A DNA stretch of 64,000 nucleotides from Dysgonomonas sp. UBA5412 (lineage in GTDB: Bacteria; Bacteroidota; Bacteroidia; Bacteroidales; Dysgonomonadaceae). The notes beneath the pieces are model-generated. The model worked only from the letters and a program-made list of their open reading frames with translations. It made no database searches and had not been told where the DNA came from. The translations under genes and the position numbers were made by a program. Where the stretch lies: the NCBI GenBank assembly GCA_002409595.1, contig DHNQ01000001.1:24440-88439 (forward strand), read 5' to 3'. Shown here piece by piece: positions 1-9,226 of this stretch; the stretch's first letter is position 1; each line of letters starts with the position of its first letter.

Positions 1-630
1 AATTGTTATTATCAAGTTAGTAACTATTCATCATTCTCTAACTGGATGCAAGCAGGCGGACAGATGGAAGATGATCTGGGATATATACGCGATGTGCTAA
101 GTGGCAACCCAGTACCATCTTCTCCTTACGATATTTCGTCGGTCGGTATTTCGGAATTTTTTAACCCGTTGTTCGGTGTAGAGGGCATTCTTAATAATAA
201 TATGACTATAAATACGAGGTATAACAATGCCCGGACTTTGACACTGAATATGGCATCTTATCAAATTATAGAATCTTTGCAAAAAGAATTTGTCGTTGGT
301 TTTGGATATCGTATAAATGAATTTAATCGTCTGATAGGTCTTACTCCAAAAACTCAAAAACAGTTTAATAATGATCTTAATATAAAAGCTGATTTATCGC
401 ACAAAACGGTAGAGGCTTTACTCAGAAAAATACAAGAGAACTTTACTCAGGCAACGAGTGGATCAACTATTGTTACTATCAAAATATCGGCAGATTATGC
501 AATGAGCAGATCTCTGACACTTAGAGCTTTTTATGATAGAATTCTTAATAAACCGTTGATATCCTCGTCAGCATACCCCACTACCAATAGTAATTTTGGT
601 ATAAGCCTTAAGTTTATCTTATTGCAATAA
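1..630 (+). CDS. sprA: SprA/Sov-type cell surface translocon protein, C-terminal end (5' truncated by window)
   Basis: The reading frame is open from base 1, so only the last 209 residues are visible. The segment resembles the C-terminal part of SprA (called Sov in Porphyromonas), with a stretch reading FNPLFGVEGILNNN, then repeated beta-strand-like segments and VGFGYRINEFNRLIG. SprA is the very large outer-membrane conduit of the type IX secretion system, which exports CTD-tagged proteins and supports gliding in some relatives. The alternating hydrophobic pattern and the end at an aromatic/hydrophobic residue group (FILLQ) fit an outer-membrane barrel. The first Met of the frame (base 46) is internal and is not the start. 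The identification rests on remembered family sequence and is fairly secure, but the bulk of the gene lies outside the window. Confidence 0.8.
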   Translation, partial: NCYYQVSNYSSFSNWMQAGGQMEDDLGYIRDVLSGNPVPSSPYDISSVGISEFFNPLFGVEGILNNNMTINTRYNNARTLTLNMASYQIIESLQKEFVVGFGYRINEFNRLIGLTPKTQKQFNNDLNIKADLSHKTVEALLRKIQENFTQATSGSTIVTIKISADYAMSRSLTLRAFYDRILNKPLISSSAYPTTNSNFGISLKFILLQ

Positions 631-666
631 AGTATTTATTGGCTTATAATATAAAAAAAATTTATG

Positions 667-697
667 TTTATTTTTCAAATGTTAAACAATATCTTTG
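667..697 (+). promoter_or_regulatory. Bacteroidetes-type promoter for rprX-rprY
   Basis: A TATCTTTG element at 690-697 matches the Bacteroidota -7 consensus TAnnTTTG. Exactly 19 bases upstream lies TTTA (667-670), one base off the -33 TTTG consensus. It sits about 90 bases before the rprX start in the otherwise empty sprA-rprX gap. Confidence 0.5.
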
Positions 698-789
698 TTT
701 TAATTGTTAAATAATAAAATCAAAAGCATTAACTTTAGCCTCTTGGTTATAAAAATATTGTTTTTAGATTTTACAGGAGAAGCTAAAAG

Positions 790-2382
790 ATGAAAAAGTC
801 GACTATATGGATACTCGCCGCGATAATGGCATTTGCGTTCTTTGGCCTATTGTACTTACAAATTATGTATCTCAAGGAATCGATAAGACTGAGAAGTGAT
901 CAATTCAATGAGGCTATAAATAGAAGTTTGTTGCAGGTTTCAAGAAATCTTGAACTTGACCAGACTAAGAAATATATGTATGAGGCTTTTGAAGAAGCTC
1001 AGAAGAAGCAGACAGCTGCAGCATACAACAGATCTTTAGCATTGAGAAATCAGTTGCAGGAAGAAACTGTGACTCATCAGCAGAAATTTAAAGTAACAGC
1101 ACCTGATGGCACAGAACTTCTAAAGATGGAATATAATGCTTCAAGCACTGTACAGACAAGACCCAAAAGTCAAATATTTCAGTCGTCAGGAAAGAAGGGA
1201 ACTAATGCCATATCTAAGACTATCTTAAATATGCAAGACGAACAGAAAAAGAAGTTTTTGTATGAAACTGATTTGTTAAACGAAGTTGCTAATCAGATTA
1301 TCAATACAGCGAGTAATGTCCCGATAGAGGAAAGAATCAATCTAAAGGGGCTTGAAACCAGTATAAGAAATGAGATTAAAAACAATGGAATAGAGTTGCC
1401 ATTTCAATATGAAGTCGTTGACAAAAACAATAAGCCGATCAACGGACAACCTTTATTGGTAGTACATAACAGAAAAGACTATTATGCACAGGTATTATTT
1501 CCTAACGATCCTCCGGATAAAGTAACTTATCTGAAAGTATATTTTCCTGATAAGGAGAAGTATTTATTTAGCGAAGTTTCGTTCATATACCCATCTATTT
1601 TGTTTACCTTTATATTGTTGGTAACATTTATTATTATCATATACATTACTTTCCGTCAAAAACGACTATCAGAAATGAAAAGTGATTTTATGAATAATAT
1701 GACTCACGAACTAAAAACTCCCGTATCGACTATTTCGTTGGCAGCTCAAATGCTGAAAGACGGATCTATCACAAAATCGCCTGAGGTATTTAAACATATT
1801 TCGGGAGTGATAAATGACGAAACGGAACGATTGAGCCTTCAAGTAGAAAAGGTATTGCAAATGTCTTTGTTTGAGAAACAAAAGGCAACACTGAAAATGA
1901 AGGAGCTGGATGCTAATGATATAGTAGTAAGTGTAGCTAATACATTCCAGATAAAGGTCGAGAAATTTGGGGGTAATCTAGATATAGATCTTCAGGCAAC
2001 CGATTCAACAATCGAAGCTGACAAGATGCACATTACAAACGTATTATTTAATTTATTGGATAATGCGGTAAAATACAGAAAAGAAGATGTACCGTTGGAA
2101 CTCATGATACGGACATGGAATAATAATAACAAACTATACATAGCCATAGAAGACAATGGTATAGGTATAAAAAAAGAATATGTTAAAAAGATTTTCGAAC
2201 GATTTTATCGTGTTTCTACAGGAAACCGCCACGATGTAAAAGGTTTTGGATTAGGTCTGGCATATGTAAGAAAAATAGTGGAAGATCATAAAGGAACGAT
2301 CAAAGCAGAGAGTGAAGTAGGGAAAGGCACCAAGTTTATAATTTGTCTGCCAATAATGAAGAACAGTGAGCAACTCAAATAA
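790..2382 (+). CDS. rprX: Two-component sensor histidine kinase, RprX-like
   Basis: 530-residue membrane histidine kinase. There is an N-terminal membrane helix (about residues 6-27), a roughly 235-residue periplasmic sensor region, and a second membrane helix (about 264-288). A HisKA domain follows, with the phosphoacceptor His306 in MTHELKTP. The HATPase domain has the N box NVLFNLLDNAVKY, the G1 box EDNGIGI and a G2 box GFGLGLAYV. The response regulator starts 22 bases downstream, so the two are co-transcribed. The layout and the partner protein match the RprX/RprY pair of Bacteroides fragilis, where RprX was found through altered tetracycline response. The natural signal is unknown. The kinase call is certain; the RprX name rests mainly on its partner. 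Confidence 0.88.
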   Translation: MKKSTIWILAAIMAFAFFGLLYLQIMYLKESIRLRSDQFNEAINRSLLQVSRNLELDQTKKYMYEAFEEAQKKQTAAAYNRSLALRNQLQEETVTHQQKFKVTAPDGTELLKMEYNASSTVQTRPKSQIFQSSGKKGTNAISKTILNMQDEQKKKFLYETDLLNEVANQIINTASNVPIEERINLKGLETSIRNEIKNNGIELPFQYEVVDKNNKPINGQPLLVVHNRKDYYAQVLFPNDPPDKVTYLKVYFPDKEKYLFSEVSFIYPSILFTFILLVTFIIIIYITFRQKRLSEMKSDFMNNMTHELKTPVSTISLAAQMLKDGSITKSPEVFKHISGVINDETERLSLQVEKVLQMSLFEKQKATLKMKELDANDIVVSVANTFQIKVEKFGGNLDIDLQATDSTIEADKMHITNVLFNLLDNAVKYRKEDVPLELMIRTWNNNNKLYIAIEDNGIGIKKEYVKKIFERFYRVSTGNRHDVKGFGLGLAYVRKIVEDHKGTIKAESEVGKGTKFIICLPIMKNSEQLK

Positions 2383-2404
2383 ATTGTATGTAAATAAGTA
2401 AGTT

Positions 2405-3121
2405 ATGGAAGAAAAATTGAAATTATTTTTATGTGAAGATGACGAGAATCTCGGTATGCTACTGAGAGAGTATCTTCAAGCTAAAGGTTATGACACTGAC
2501 CTTTACATTGATGGAGAAGTAGGATATAAAGGATTCGTAAAAGAAAAATACGATCTTTGTATTCTGGATGTAATGATGCCTAAAAAAGATGGTATTACTC
2601 TGGTAAAAGAAATCAGAGCTATAAATACCGAAATTCCTATTATATTTTTGACAGCCAAGAATATGAAGGATGATATCTTGGAAGGCTTCAAAGCCGGCGC
2701 AGATGACTATATTACCAAGCCATTCAGTATGGAAGAATTAGTTCTTCGTATCGAAGCTATTTTCCGTCGAGTAAAAGGTAAGAGAAATAAAGAACAACAA
2801 GTTTATCAATTTGGAAATATGAACTTTGATACTCAAAAACAAATTTTGACTATCAATGGTGAAAGTACTAAATTGACTACTAAAGAGGCTGAACTATTAG
2901 CTTTACTATGTGCTCATGCTAATGATATTCTGGAAAGAAATCACGCGTTGAAGCAGATATGGGTAGATGATAATTATTTCAATGCTCGTAGCATGGATGT
3001 ATATATTACAAAATTGCGTAAGTTATTGAAACCAGATCCAAGTATTGAGATTATCAATATACATGGTAAAGGCTATAAGCTAATAGCCCCTGTAAGTGAA
3101 GAAGAAGGTGCTGCAGAATAA
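2405..3121 (+). CDS. rprY: OmpR-family DNA-binding response regulator RprY
   Basis: 238 residues. The receiver domain has the acidic pocket E11/D12/D13, phosphoacceptor Asp55 in ILDVMMPK, and the conserved Lys in DDYITKPFS. A C-terminal winged-helix domain follows, with the typical segment SMDVYITKLRKLL and the ending IHGKGYKL. The sequence is close to remembered RprY proteins of Bacteroides and Porphyromonas, where the regulator has been linked to envelope and oxidative or sodium stress genes. It is the cognate partner of the kinase 22 bases upstream. A strong bidirectional-looking terminator follows. There are no anomalies. Confidence 0.9.
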   Translation: MEEKLKLFLCEDDENLGMLLREYLQAKGYDTDLYIDGEVGYKGFVKEKYDLCILDVMMPKKDGITLVKEIRAINTEIPIIFLTAKNMKDDILEGFKAGADDYITKPFSMEELVLRIEAIFRRVKGKRNKEQQVYQFGNMNFDTQKQILTINGESTKLTTKEAELLALLCAHANDILERNHALKQIWVDDNYFNARSMDVYITKLRKLLKPDPSIEIINIHGKGYKLIAPVSEEEGAAE

Positions 3122-3146
3122 GTTAAATTTCAAATAACTAAATATT

Positions 3147-3182
3147 AAAAAAGAGGTAGAATTAAAATTCTACCTCTTTTTT
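3147..3182 (+). terminator. Intrinsic terminator after rprY
   Basis: Perfect 17-bp inverted repeat, arms 3147-3163 and 3166-3182, beginning with six A and ending in an uninterrupted T run. It is symmetrical, so it can end rprXY on the plus strand and the small helical gene on the minus strand. Confidence 0.85.
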
Positions 3183-3212
3183 TATTTCAATAAAGTATAT
3201 ATTTTATGCTAA

Positions 3213-3521
3213 TTATTTTTCATCGAAAAGATCATTGGCCTTTTGTCCCAAATCGCGGGCACCCTTACGAGCCTTGTCTGCAAATTCGTCAACCTTATCT
3301 ACTAGCTTATCTGTATAACTCTGAGTCTGTTTAGAAACGGATGAGAATAAAGATTTTGCCTTTTCAAGAAAATCTTCTGTTTTGCCTTTGAAAAACTTTT
3401 CCCAATCTATCTCAAGCCCCTCTTTATCCATCTGTTCTTTTATAATAGAGATAGTCTTAATAGCTTGTTCTTCACTCAAGCCAACCTCATTTTCCAATCT
3501 TTTTATTAAATCTCCTATCAT
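3213..3521 (-). CDS. Small charged helical protein, function unknown
   Basis: The open frame extends to 3560, but the Met at 3521 is the better start. It begins MIGDLIKRLENEVGLSEEQ, and GGAAA-like purines lie just upstream. That gives 102 residues. The protein is almost wholly predicted helix, rich in Lys, Asp and Glu. The second half (LFSSVSKQTQSYTDKLVDKVDEF and on) shows amphipathic repeats like those of small phasin- or YtxH-type stress proteins. There is no signal peptide or Cys. It stands alone between two terminator-like regions. Likely a real conserved Bacteroidales small protein; I cannot give it a function. Confidence 0.65.
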   Translation of the reverse strand: MIGDLIKRLENEVGLSEEQAIKTISIIKEQMDKEGLEIDWEKFFKGKTEDFLEKAKSLFSSVSKQTQSYTDKLVDKVDEFADKARKGARDLGQKANDLFDEK

Positions 3522-3622
3522 ATTATTTCCATTTTTATTGATTTCTATTATTAGAAACAAAGAAAGAGTACGAAAAGTTTAGATCCAAAGAACTAATCAG
3601 TTAAAGAATAAGTAGCGATTTA

Positions 3623-4330
3623 TCAAAATCGGAAACCAAGAGACGCAAATAGATTTCTATTTTTCAACTCCCGACGACCATCATCAGAAATATTGTATAG
3701 CCCGTATTCGTAGCCCAAATTAATTGTATAAATGTCATATACAAAACCGATCTTAGCAATACCGCCATAGTCGAAACGCTTCCATCCCTTGCGGTCGAAA
3801 GTATTTGTTTCTTCAAAAGGAAGAGTGACAGCAATACTAGTAACTTTTCCATCCTTTATTGTTTCCACATATCCCTCTTCTCTGTGTTTACCCTTAAAGC
3901 CATAGGCAAGATATAGCCCTGCATTAAAGTTTACAGCAAAATATTTAGTCAGATAAACCTCATAACCAACACATAACGGAACCTGAAGATAGTCTGCTGC
4001 CGTATTAAGAATAGTATCACCTCTATAAGCAACTTCCGATGCTGTATTTACTTCATAGCGATCAATATGTTGCTTCAAACCGCGCTTTGTAACAAATATA
4101 CCCGTCTGAACCTGCATATTTCCCAAAACTTTATAATTGAAGTTAACTCCGATCTGCATACCCAGCTTTATATCTTTATACATATTTGCATCCTTAATAT
4201 CCATCTGGGCAAAATTAAGCCCTAAATGAATGTCGGAAGTAAACAACCGCCGCTGTGTCTGAGTATAAGCTTGAGAGCATACACATACTAGAAGAGCACC
4301 TAGTAAAAATAGTTTAAAAAATACTTTCAT
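3623..4330 (-). CDS. Outer-membrane beta-barrel protein, PorT/OmpW-like fold
   Basis: 235 residues. The N-terminal signal peptide is clear (MKVFFKLFLLGALLVCVCSQAYTQ) with cleavage near residue 24. The rest is a run of alternating polar/hydrophobic strands with many Tyr and Gly, for example MQIGVNFNYKVLGNMQVQTG and FVYDIYTINLGYEYGLYN, and it ends in Phe (FASLGFRF), the usual C-terminal signature of outer-membrane barrels. It falls in the broad Bacteroidota 'outer membrane beta-barrel' family that includes PorT-like proteins. The specific role is unknown. It follows the M16 peptidase gene by 37 bases and may share its transcript. Confidence 0.75.
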   Translation of the reverse strand: MKVFFKLFLLGALLVCVCSQAYTQTQRRLFTSDIHLGLNFAQMDIKDANMYKDIKLGMQIGVNFNYKVLGNMQVQTGIFVTKRGLKQHIDRYEVNTASEVAYRGDTILNTAADYLQVPLCVGYEVYLTKYFAVNFNAGLYLAYGFKGKHREEGYVETIKDGKVTSIAVTLPFEETNTFDRKGWKRFDYGGIAKIGFVYDIYTINLGYEYGLYNISDDGRRELKNRNLFASLGFRF

Positions 4331-4367
4331 AAAGTTGATATCACATTACGCCACAAAGTTATAAGAA

Positions 4368-5591
4368 TTAATTATATAATAAACTAAACAATTTGTTTTC
4401 GTCAAATATTTCATTTGCCACAGACTGTATTTTTTGAGCTGTAATATTTTCTATTTTCTCATATATTTCCTCTAAAGTATTGAAATGATTAAAATGTAAA
4501 AAGCTCTTACCCAAAGACAAAGCTACATTTTCGTGATTATCATTCATAACACCCATTTGTCCGATCATCTGCTTTCGTGCGGTAGATATCTGAGAAGTAG
4601 TCAGGCGTTCGTTTCGCAAACGTTTCAATTCTTTATAAACTAAATCTATACATTTTTCAGCATTCCGCTTATCACATCCGAAATAAATGGAAAGAATTCC
4701 TGAATCTGAATAGGTAGTCATAGTAGAATCTACCGTGTAAACATATCCACGTTTTTCACGAAGAGAAATATTCAAACGGCTATTCATACCCGGCCCTCCG
4801 AGAATATTGTTCAGCAAACTCAAAGCTCTTCTATCCGGATGACTCAGAGAATAGGAGCGACAGCCAATCAGAGCATGCACCTGAGAAGTATCTTTTTCGA
4901 TCACTTTCTTCTCGGCAGGAATATTAAGAGGGATATTCCGTGACTGCGGTTGTTCTTTTGGCAATAAACCGGATAAAAACTTCTCGGCATAATAGACAAT
5001 CTTCTTAAAATCCGTCTTTCCTAAAGAAAAGAATACGACATTGGAAGGTGTATAAAACTTATTAACAAATGACATAGCCTTATTACTGTCAAAAAGCAAT
5101 AATTGCTCAGGGTCGCCCAATATATTATGTCCTATCTGAGAACCTGAGAAAACAAGATTCTCAAACTCATCGAAAATCAGTTCCGACGGACTATCCTCAT
5201 AAGAATGAATTTCATCTATAATTACATCAACTTCCTTTTCAATCTCATGCTGAGGAAACTGAGAGTTAAACGTCATATCCGACAGCAATTCTATCGCTCT
5301 CGGAAAATAGTCTTTCATAAAGACAGAATAAACTACCGTCTCCTCTTTGTTGGTGTACGCATTAAGCTCCCCTCCTACACTATCCATGCGACTAATTATA
5401 TGATGCGAACGGCGTTTCTCAGTCCCCTTAAAAAGCATATGTTCCACAAAGTGCGCCATACCATATTCGTCAGTCTGCTCGTCCCTAGTTCCTCCATTTA
5501 TTATAAATCCGCAATAAGACACATCGCTGTCTATTGGTTTATGTACAATACGGAGCCCGTTTGATAATGTATGAGAATAATAATTTATCAT
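4368..5591 (-). CDS. M16 family zinc metallopeptidase
   Basis: 407 residues, the usual length of a single-unit M16B (mitochondrial processing peptidase-like) enzyme. The inverted zinc motif HxxEH is H47-F-V-E50-H51, and the third ligand is expected at Glu127 in VIIDEIHSYEDSP. The C-terminal inactive half carries the Gly/Asn-rich segment GGPGMNSRLN and the R/Y-type substrate-contact region REKRGYVYTV. There is no signal peptide, so it is probably cytosolic, degrading peptides or processing pre-proteins. Being a one-domain member, it would act as a dimer. The call is secure; the substrate is unknown. Confidence 0.88.
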   Translation of the reverse strand: MINYYSHTLSNGLRIVHKPIDSDVSYCGFIINGGTRDEQTDEYGMAHFVEHMLFKGTEKRRSHHIISRMDSVGGELNAYTNKEETVVYSVFMKDYFPRAIELLSDMTFNSQFPQHEIEKEVDVIIDEIHSYEDSPSELIFDEFENLVFSGSQIGHNILGDPEQLLLFDSNKAMSFVNKFYTPSNVVFFSLGKTDFKKIVYYAEKFLSGLLPKEQPQSRNIPLNIPAEKKVIEKDTSQVHALIGCRSYSLSHPDRRALSLLNNILGGPGMNSRLNISLREKRGYVYTVDSTMTTYSDSGILSIYFGCDKRNAEKCIDLVYKELKRLRNERLTTSQISTARKQMIGQMGVMNDNHENVALSLGKSFLHFNHFNTLEEIYEKIENITAQKIQSVANEIFDENKLFSLLYN

Positions 5592-5745
5592 TTTTGCATG
5601 TAATAGGTTCTGTCTTCCTTCGTAAACTTTTCCAGATTCAGACTAAAAAGGTAACAAAGGTAACACTTTTCTACTGTTTATACATTGTCACCTTTAGCCT
5701 TCTTCATTATGATAAGCATACTTCTATTTAGGTACACTATTATAT

Positions 5746-5790
5746 AGATAAAAAAACGATAGAAAATATATTCTATCGTTTTTTTTATCT
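5746..5790. terminator. Bidirectional terminator between M16 gene region and cysS
   Basis: Near-perfect inverted repeat with arms 5746-5764 and 5771-5790 (one bulged base) and a six-base AATATA loop. A and T runs flank it on both sides. It lies directly downstream of cysS on the minus strand and is the likely end of the yaaA-cysS transcript. Confidence 0.85.
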
Positions 5791-5825
5791 ATCGAGTCTT
5801 ACCTTATCAGGTAGATTATCAAATC

Positions 5826-7301
5826 TTATTTCAACTTCCACTCTGCGCCATCTTTACCGTCTTTGATCTCGAATCCGGCATCTGACAGCTTGTTTCGGAT
5901 TTCATCCGATGTAGCCCAATCTTTATTCTCTTTGGCTTTTTGACGAATATCCAATAATAAATCTACCGCCTTAGCAAAGGCTTCATTACTACCGTTTCCT
6001 CCGGTTTCAAGATTATTGCGAATACCCAAAATTGAAAACAAGAAAGTATCAAAAACATCTTTCAATTCAGCAATATCCTCTTTTGTCAGAGTTACATTGC
6101 CTGCAATAGCAGAATTTATTATTGTACCGGCTTCGCACAGATGGGCTATAACGACTGCCGTATTTAGATCGTCATTGAGCGCATCATAACATTTCTGACG
6201 AATATCTGATACATTGACAGATGAAGTGTCGGAGGCTGTAATCTTATCTAATCTTGAATATGCCTCTAACAAACGTATTAAACTCTTTTCGGCTGCCTGC
6301 AATGCCTCGTTTCCAAAATCGACAGTGCTACGGTAATGCGCCTGAAGAATGAAAAAACGAACTGTCATCGGCGAATATGGCTGCGTCAATAATTGGTGAG
6401 ATCCCGAAAAAAGCTCATCTAAAGCGATAAAATTCCCTAGCGACTTACTCATTTTCTGACCACCAATAGTAATCATATTATTGTGCATCCAATATTTAAC
6501 AACCTGGTGCTTTTCTACTGCCGTATTTTGAGCGATCTCACATTCGTGATGAGGAAACATAAGGTCTAATCCACCGCCATGTATATCAAATTCTTTTCCC
6601 AAATATTTGATACTCATACTGGAACATTCTATATGCCAACCCGGAAATCCATCGCTCCATGGTGAAGGCCATCTCATAATATGTTCGGGAGAAGCTTTTT
6701 TCCAAAGGGCAAAGTCTACTTTGCTATGCTTCTCATGCTGACCATCCAGCTCACGAGTTGTATTCAACATTTCTTCTATATTACGGTGCGACAGAATACC
6801 ATAATTATAGTCTTTATTATATTTCTCCACATCAAAATATACCGAACCGTTACTTTCATAAGCATATCCGTTTTTCAGTATTTCTTTGATTGTTTCTATT
6901 TGTTCTATTATATGTCCCGAAGCATGAGGCTCTATACTAGGACGAAGCACATTCAGCGCATCCATTGCCTGATGATAACGCACAGTATAATATTGCACCA
7001 CCTCCATTGGCTCCAATTGTTCCAGACGAGCCTTTTTTGCTATCTTATCCTCACCCTCATCCGCATCATTTTCAAGATGCCCTACATCTGTTATATTGCG
7101 TACATAGCGAACCTTGTATCCCAAGTGAGTGAGATAACGAAACAAAATATCGAACGTGATAGCAGGGCGTGCATGCCCCAAATGACCATCACCGTATACA
7201 GTAGGACCACATACATACATACCTACATGAGGGGCATGAATGGGTTCAAAGATTTCTTTTGTGCGAGTAAGAGTATTATAGATAGATAGTTTTTGTTCCA
7301 T
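5826..7301 (-). CDS. cysS: Cysteine--tRNA ligase
   Basis: Class I aminoacyl-tRNA synthetase that charges tRNA-Cys. The start at 7301 (MEQKLSIYNTLTRTKE) gives 491 residues and matches family N-termini; the longer frame to 7349 adds an unlikely 16-residue tail. The HIGH signature is HLGHA (residues 40-44) and KMSKS is at 283-287. The zinc site that reads cysteine is complete: Cys31 (CGPTVYG), Cys226 (WHIECSSM), His251 and Glu255 (PHHECE), with the same internal spacing as the E. coli enzyme. It lies 71 bases after yaaA on the same strand and ends at a strong terminator. Confidence 0.97.
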   Translation of the reverse strand: MEQKLSIYNTLTRTKEIFEPIHAPHVGMYVCGPTVYGDGHLGHARPAITFDILFRYLTHLGYKVRYVRNITDVGHLENDADEGEDKIAKKARLEQLEPMEVVQYYTVRYHQAMDALNVLRPSIEPHASGHIIEQIETIKEILKNGYAYESNGSVYFDVEKYNKDYNYGILSHRNIEEMLNTTRELDGQHEKHSKVDFALWKKASPEHIMRWPSPWSDGFPGWHIECSSMSIKYLGKEFDIHGGGLDLMFPHHECEIAQNTAVEKHQVVKYWMHNNMITIGGQKMSKSLGNFIALDELFSGSHQLLTQPYSPMTVRFFILQAHYRSTVDFGNEALQAAEKSLIRLLEAYSRLDKITASDTSSVNVSDIRQKCYDALNDDLNTAVVIAHLCEAGTIINSAIAGNVTLTKEDIAELKDVFDTFLFSILGIRNNLETGGNGSNEAFAKAVDLLLDIRQKAKENKDWATSDEIRNKLSDAGFEIKDGKDGAEWKLK

Positions 7302-7372
7302 TGTTTGGATATATTTTAGAACTACAAAAGTAAGTAATTTGTTTCGCAAATAAAAGACTTACAGCTCTTGCT

Positions 7373-8134
7373 TTATCTGATAAAAACCCACTCCTTATCG
7401 TCAGACAACTGAGGAGCGAAAACATATCCTTCGGTATCAAAAGCCTTCAGGTGTTCGACATCTGTCAGACGGTTTTGAATAATGAATCTACTCATCATAC
7501 CACGAGCTTTCTTAGCATATACAACTATCTGTTTATACCCCTTGTCTGTTTGCTGTTTAAATATCGGAGTTATCACCTTTGCACCCTTAGGCAACAATTT
7601 TCGGTCTACTGATTTTGCATATTCTTTCGATGCAAGGTTTATCCAAACATTGTCGTCGGCTTTCATTTCTTTAGCCAGATACTTAGAAATTGTTTCAGTC
7701 CAGAAAACATACAAATCTTTACCTCGGTTATTGACTAACGGTACTTGCATTTCTAAGCGATAAGGCTTGATAAGGTCTGTTGGGCGAAGTACACCGTACA
7801 GACCGGAAATATGAACCAAATGTTTTTGGGCAAAAGTCCAATCATCTTCAGAAAAGGTTCTTGCATCCAATCCCTGATAAGCTATACCGTTGTAAGCCAA
7901 TGCGGCCTGACGTTGAGAGGTTTTACTTAAAGGAAAGCCATGTATATATTGATACACATTATGAGCCAATTGTGTATTAATTTTCATCAAAGTAGCTATT
8001 TCGGTAGCAGAAATACCCTCCATTGATTTATACAATTCATCAGCCTCCTTCTCGTAAGTGGGTTTTGTCTTTACGACCTGAGGTATGGGTGATTCAAAAT
8101 CCTGCAATTTTGCAGGTGACATGGTTATTATCAT
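7373..8134 (-). CDS. yaaA: YaaA family peroxide-stress / DNA-binding protein
   Basis: 253 residues, the normal family length. The N-terminus MIITMSPAKLQDF and the motifs YNGIAYQGLDARTF, ISGLYGVLRPTDLI and INLASKEYAKSV are characteristic of YaaA (DUF328). In E. coli YaaA is part of the OxyR response and limits free iron and oxidative DNA damage; its structure has a helix-hairpin-helix-like DNA-binding feature. It lies upstream of cysS. No peroxide-regulator site could be identified. The family call is secure; a role in oxidative stress here is by analogy. Confidence 0.9.
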   Translation of the reverse strand: MIITMSPAKLQDFESPIPQVVKTKPTYEKEADELYKSMEGISATEIATLMKINTQLAHNVYQYIHGFPLSKTSQRQAALAYNGIAYQGLDARTFSEDDWTFAQKHLVHISGLYGVLRPTDLIKPYRLEMQVPLVNNRGKDLYVFWTETISKYLAKEMKADDNVWINLASKEYAKSVDRKLLPKGAKVITPIFKQQTDKGYKQIVVYAKKARGMMSRFIIQNRLTDVEHLKAFDTEGYVFAPQLSDDKEWVFIR

Positions 8135-8239
8135 ATTTTGTAATCTTTATTTTAACTTCGAATTTATACAAATATAAGATATAAGAACTGAATGTCCCAT
8201 ATATTTGACCGAATAAGATAAAGGTATAAACAGAGTAAA

Positions 8240-8269
8240 ATAAAAAAGGTGAGCCCTCAGACTCACCTC
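8240..8269 (-). terminator. Terminator of the ribosomal protein/EF-Ts transcript
   Basis: Inverted repeat AGGTGAG...CTCACCT (8248-8269, 7-bp stem, 8-base loop) with an A-rich plus strand at 8240-8247, which gives a U tract on the minus-strand transcript. It lies 25 bases beyond the tsf stop codon. Confidence 0.75.
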
Positions 8270-8293
8270 TTATATACATCTGTATATTATTTT

Positions 8294-9118
8294 TTATTCA
8301 GCATTCAATGTGAAACGTTTGAAAGCTACAACTGCCAAATCTTTATCGTGTTGAGCAAGATATTGAGCAATAGTTTGTTTTGGGTTCTTCACGAATTCTT
8401 GTTGAAGCAATGTAAATTCTTTGTAGAACTTAGTCAAAGCACCTTCAGCTATTCTTTCGATCAAGTTTTCAGGTTTTCCTGCTTCGCGAGCTTTCTCACG
8501 AGCAATATTCATTTCTCTTTCTTTGATCTCTTCAGATACCTCTTCAGCAATAAGAGCAACCGGATTCATTGCTGCAATTTGCATTGCGATATCTTTTGCT
8601 ACTTGAGGATCTACATTCGGTTTGTTGAAACCTACAATAGATGCCAGTTTATTACCGGGATGTACGTATGCAACTACAGTTGGAGCAGTCAAATGTTCGT
8701 AAACATTCAATTCCATCTTTTCGCCTGTAACACCCATTCTATCTGTAACAAGTTCTGAAATCTGACGATCTCCGACTTTTAGAGTTTTTAGAGTATCCAA
8801 ATCAGTAGGTTTATCAGCCAAAGCTGCATCTAGGATAGATTTTGTCATTCCTACAAAATCAGCATTGATTGCCACAAAGTCTGTTTCGCAATTTACAGCT
8901 ACGATAGAAGCAAAATCTCCATTTGTACCTGCTAATACACATCCTTCTGTTGCTTCGCGGTCTTCACGTTTTGCAGCAAAAGCTTGTCCTTTTTTACGAA
9001 TTATTTCGATCGCTTTATCAAAATCTCCTTCTGCTTCTGTTAAAGCATTTTTGCAATCCATCATACCTGCACCAGTCATCTTGCGTAGGTGTTGGATATC
9101 TGCCATAGAAATAGCCAT
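8294..9118 (-). CDS. tsf: Translation elongation factor Ts
   Basis: 274 residues. EF-Ts exchanges GDP for GTP on EF-Tu. The N-terminal UBA-like helix bundle carries LRKMTGAGMMDCKNAL, and the core contains the signature VNCETDFVAINADF (the TDFV motif that contacts EF-Tu), followed by the dimerisation/core domain and the ending KRFTLNAE. It is the last gene of the rplM-rpsI-rpsB-tsf block, 108 bases after rpsB, the near-universal bacterial order for rpsB-tsf. No anomaly. Confidence 0.97.
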   Translation of the reverse strand: MAISMADIQHLRKMTGAGMMDCKNALTEAEGDFDKAIEIIRKKGQAFAAKREDREATEGCVLAGTNGDFASIVAVNCETDFVAINADFVGMTKSILDAALADKPTDLDTLKTLKVGDRQISELVTDRMGVTGEKMELNVYEHLTAPTVVAYVHPGNKLASIVGFNKPNVDPQVAKDIAMQIAAMNPVALIAEEVSEEIKEREMNIAREKAREAGKPENLIERIAEGALTKFYKEFTLLQQEFVKNPKQTIAQYLAQHDKDLAVVAFKRFTLNAE

Positions 9119-9226
9119 GTTTTTCTCTTTTTATTTGGTTTATATTATATTATAAGAAAAGAAAAGACCAAGAAGTAGTCTCTAAGAAATACTCTTAGAG
9201 GCTAATTCTTAGTCCATAGTTTTTAT

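Noticed and set aside
6681..7289. 202-codon plus-strand frame opposite cysS
   Set aside because: Antisense to the catalytic part of cysteinyl-tRNA synthetase, without recognisable domains.
8249..8758. 169-codon plus-strand frame opposite tsf
   Set aside because: Antisense to the EF-Ts gene, Cys/Phe-rich composition typical of a shadow frame.
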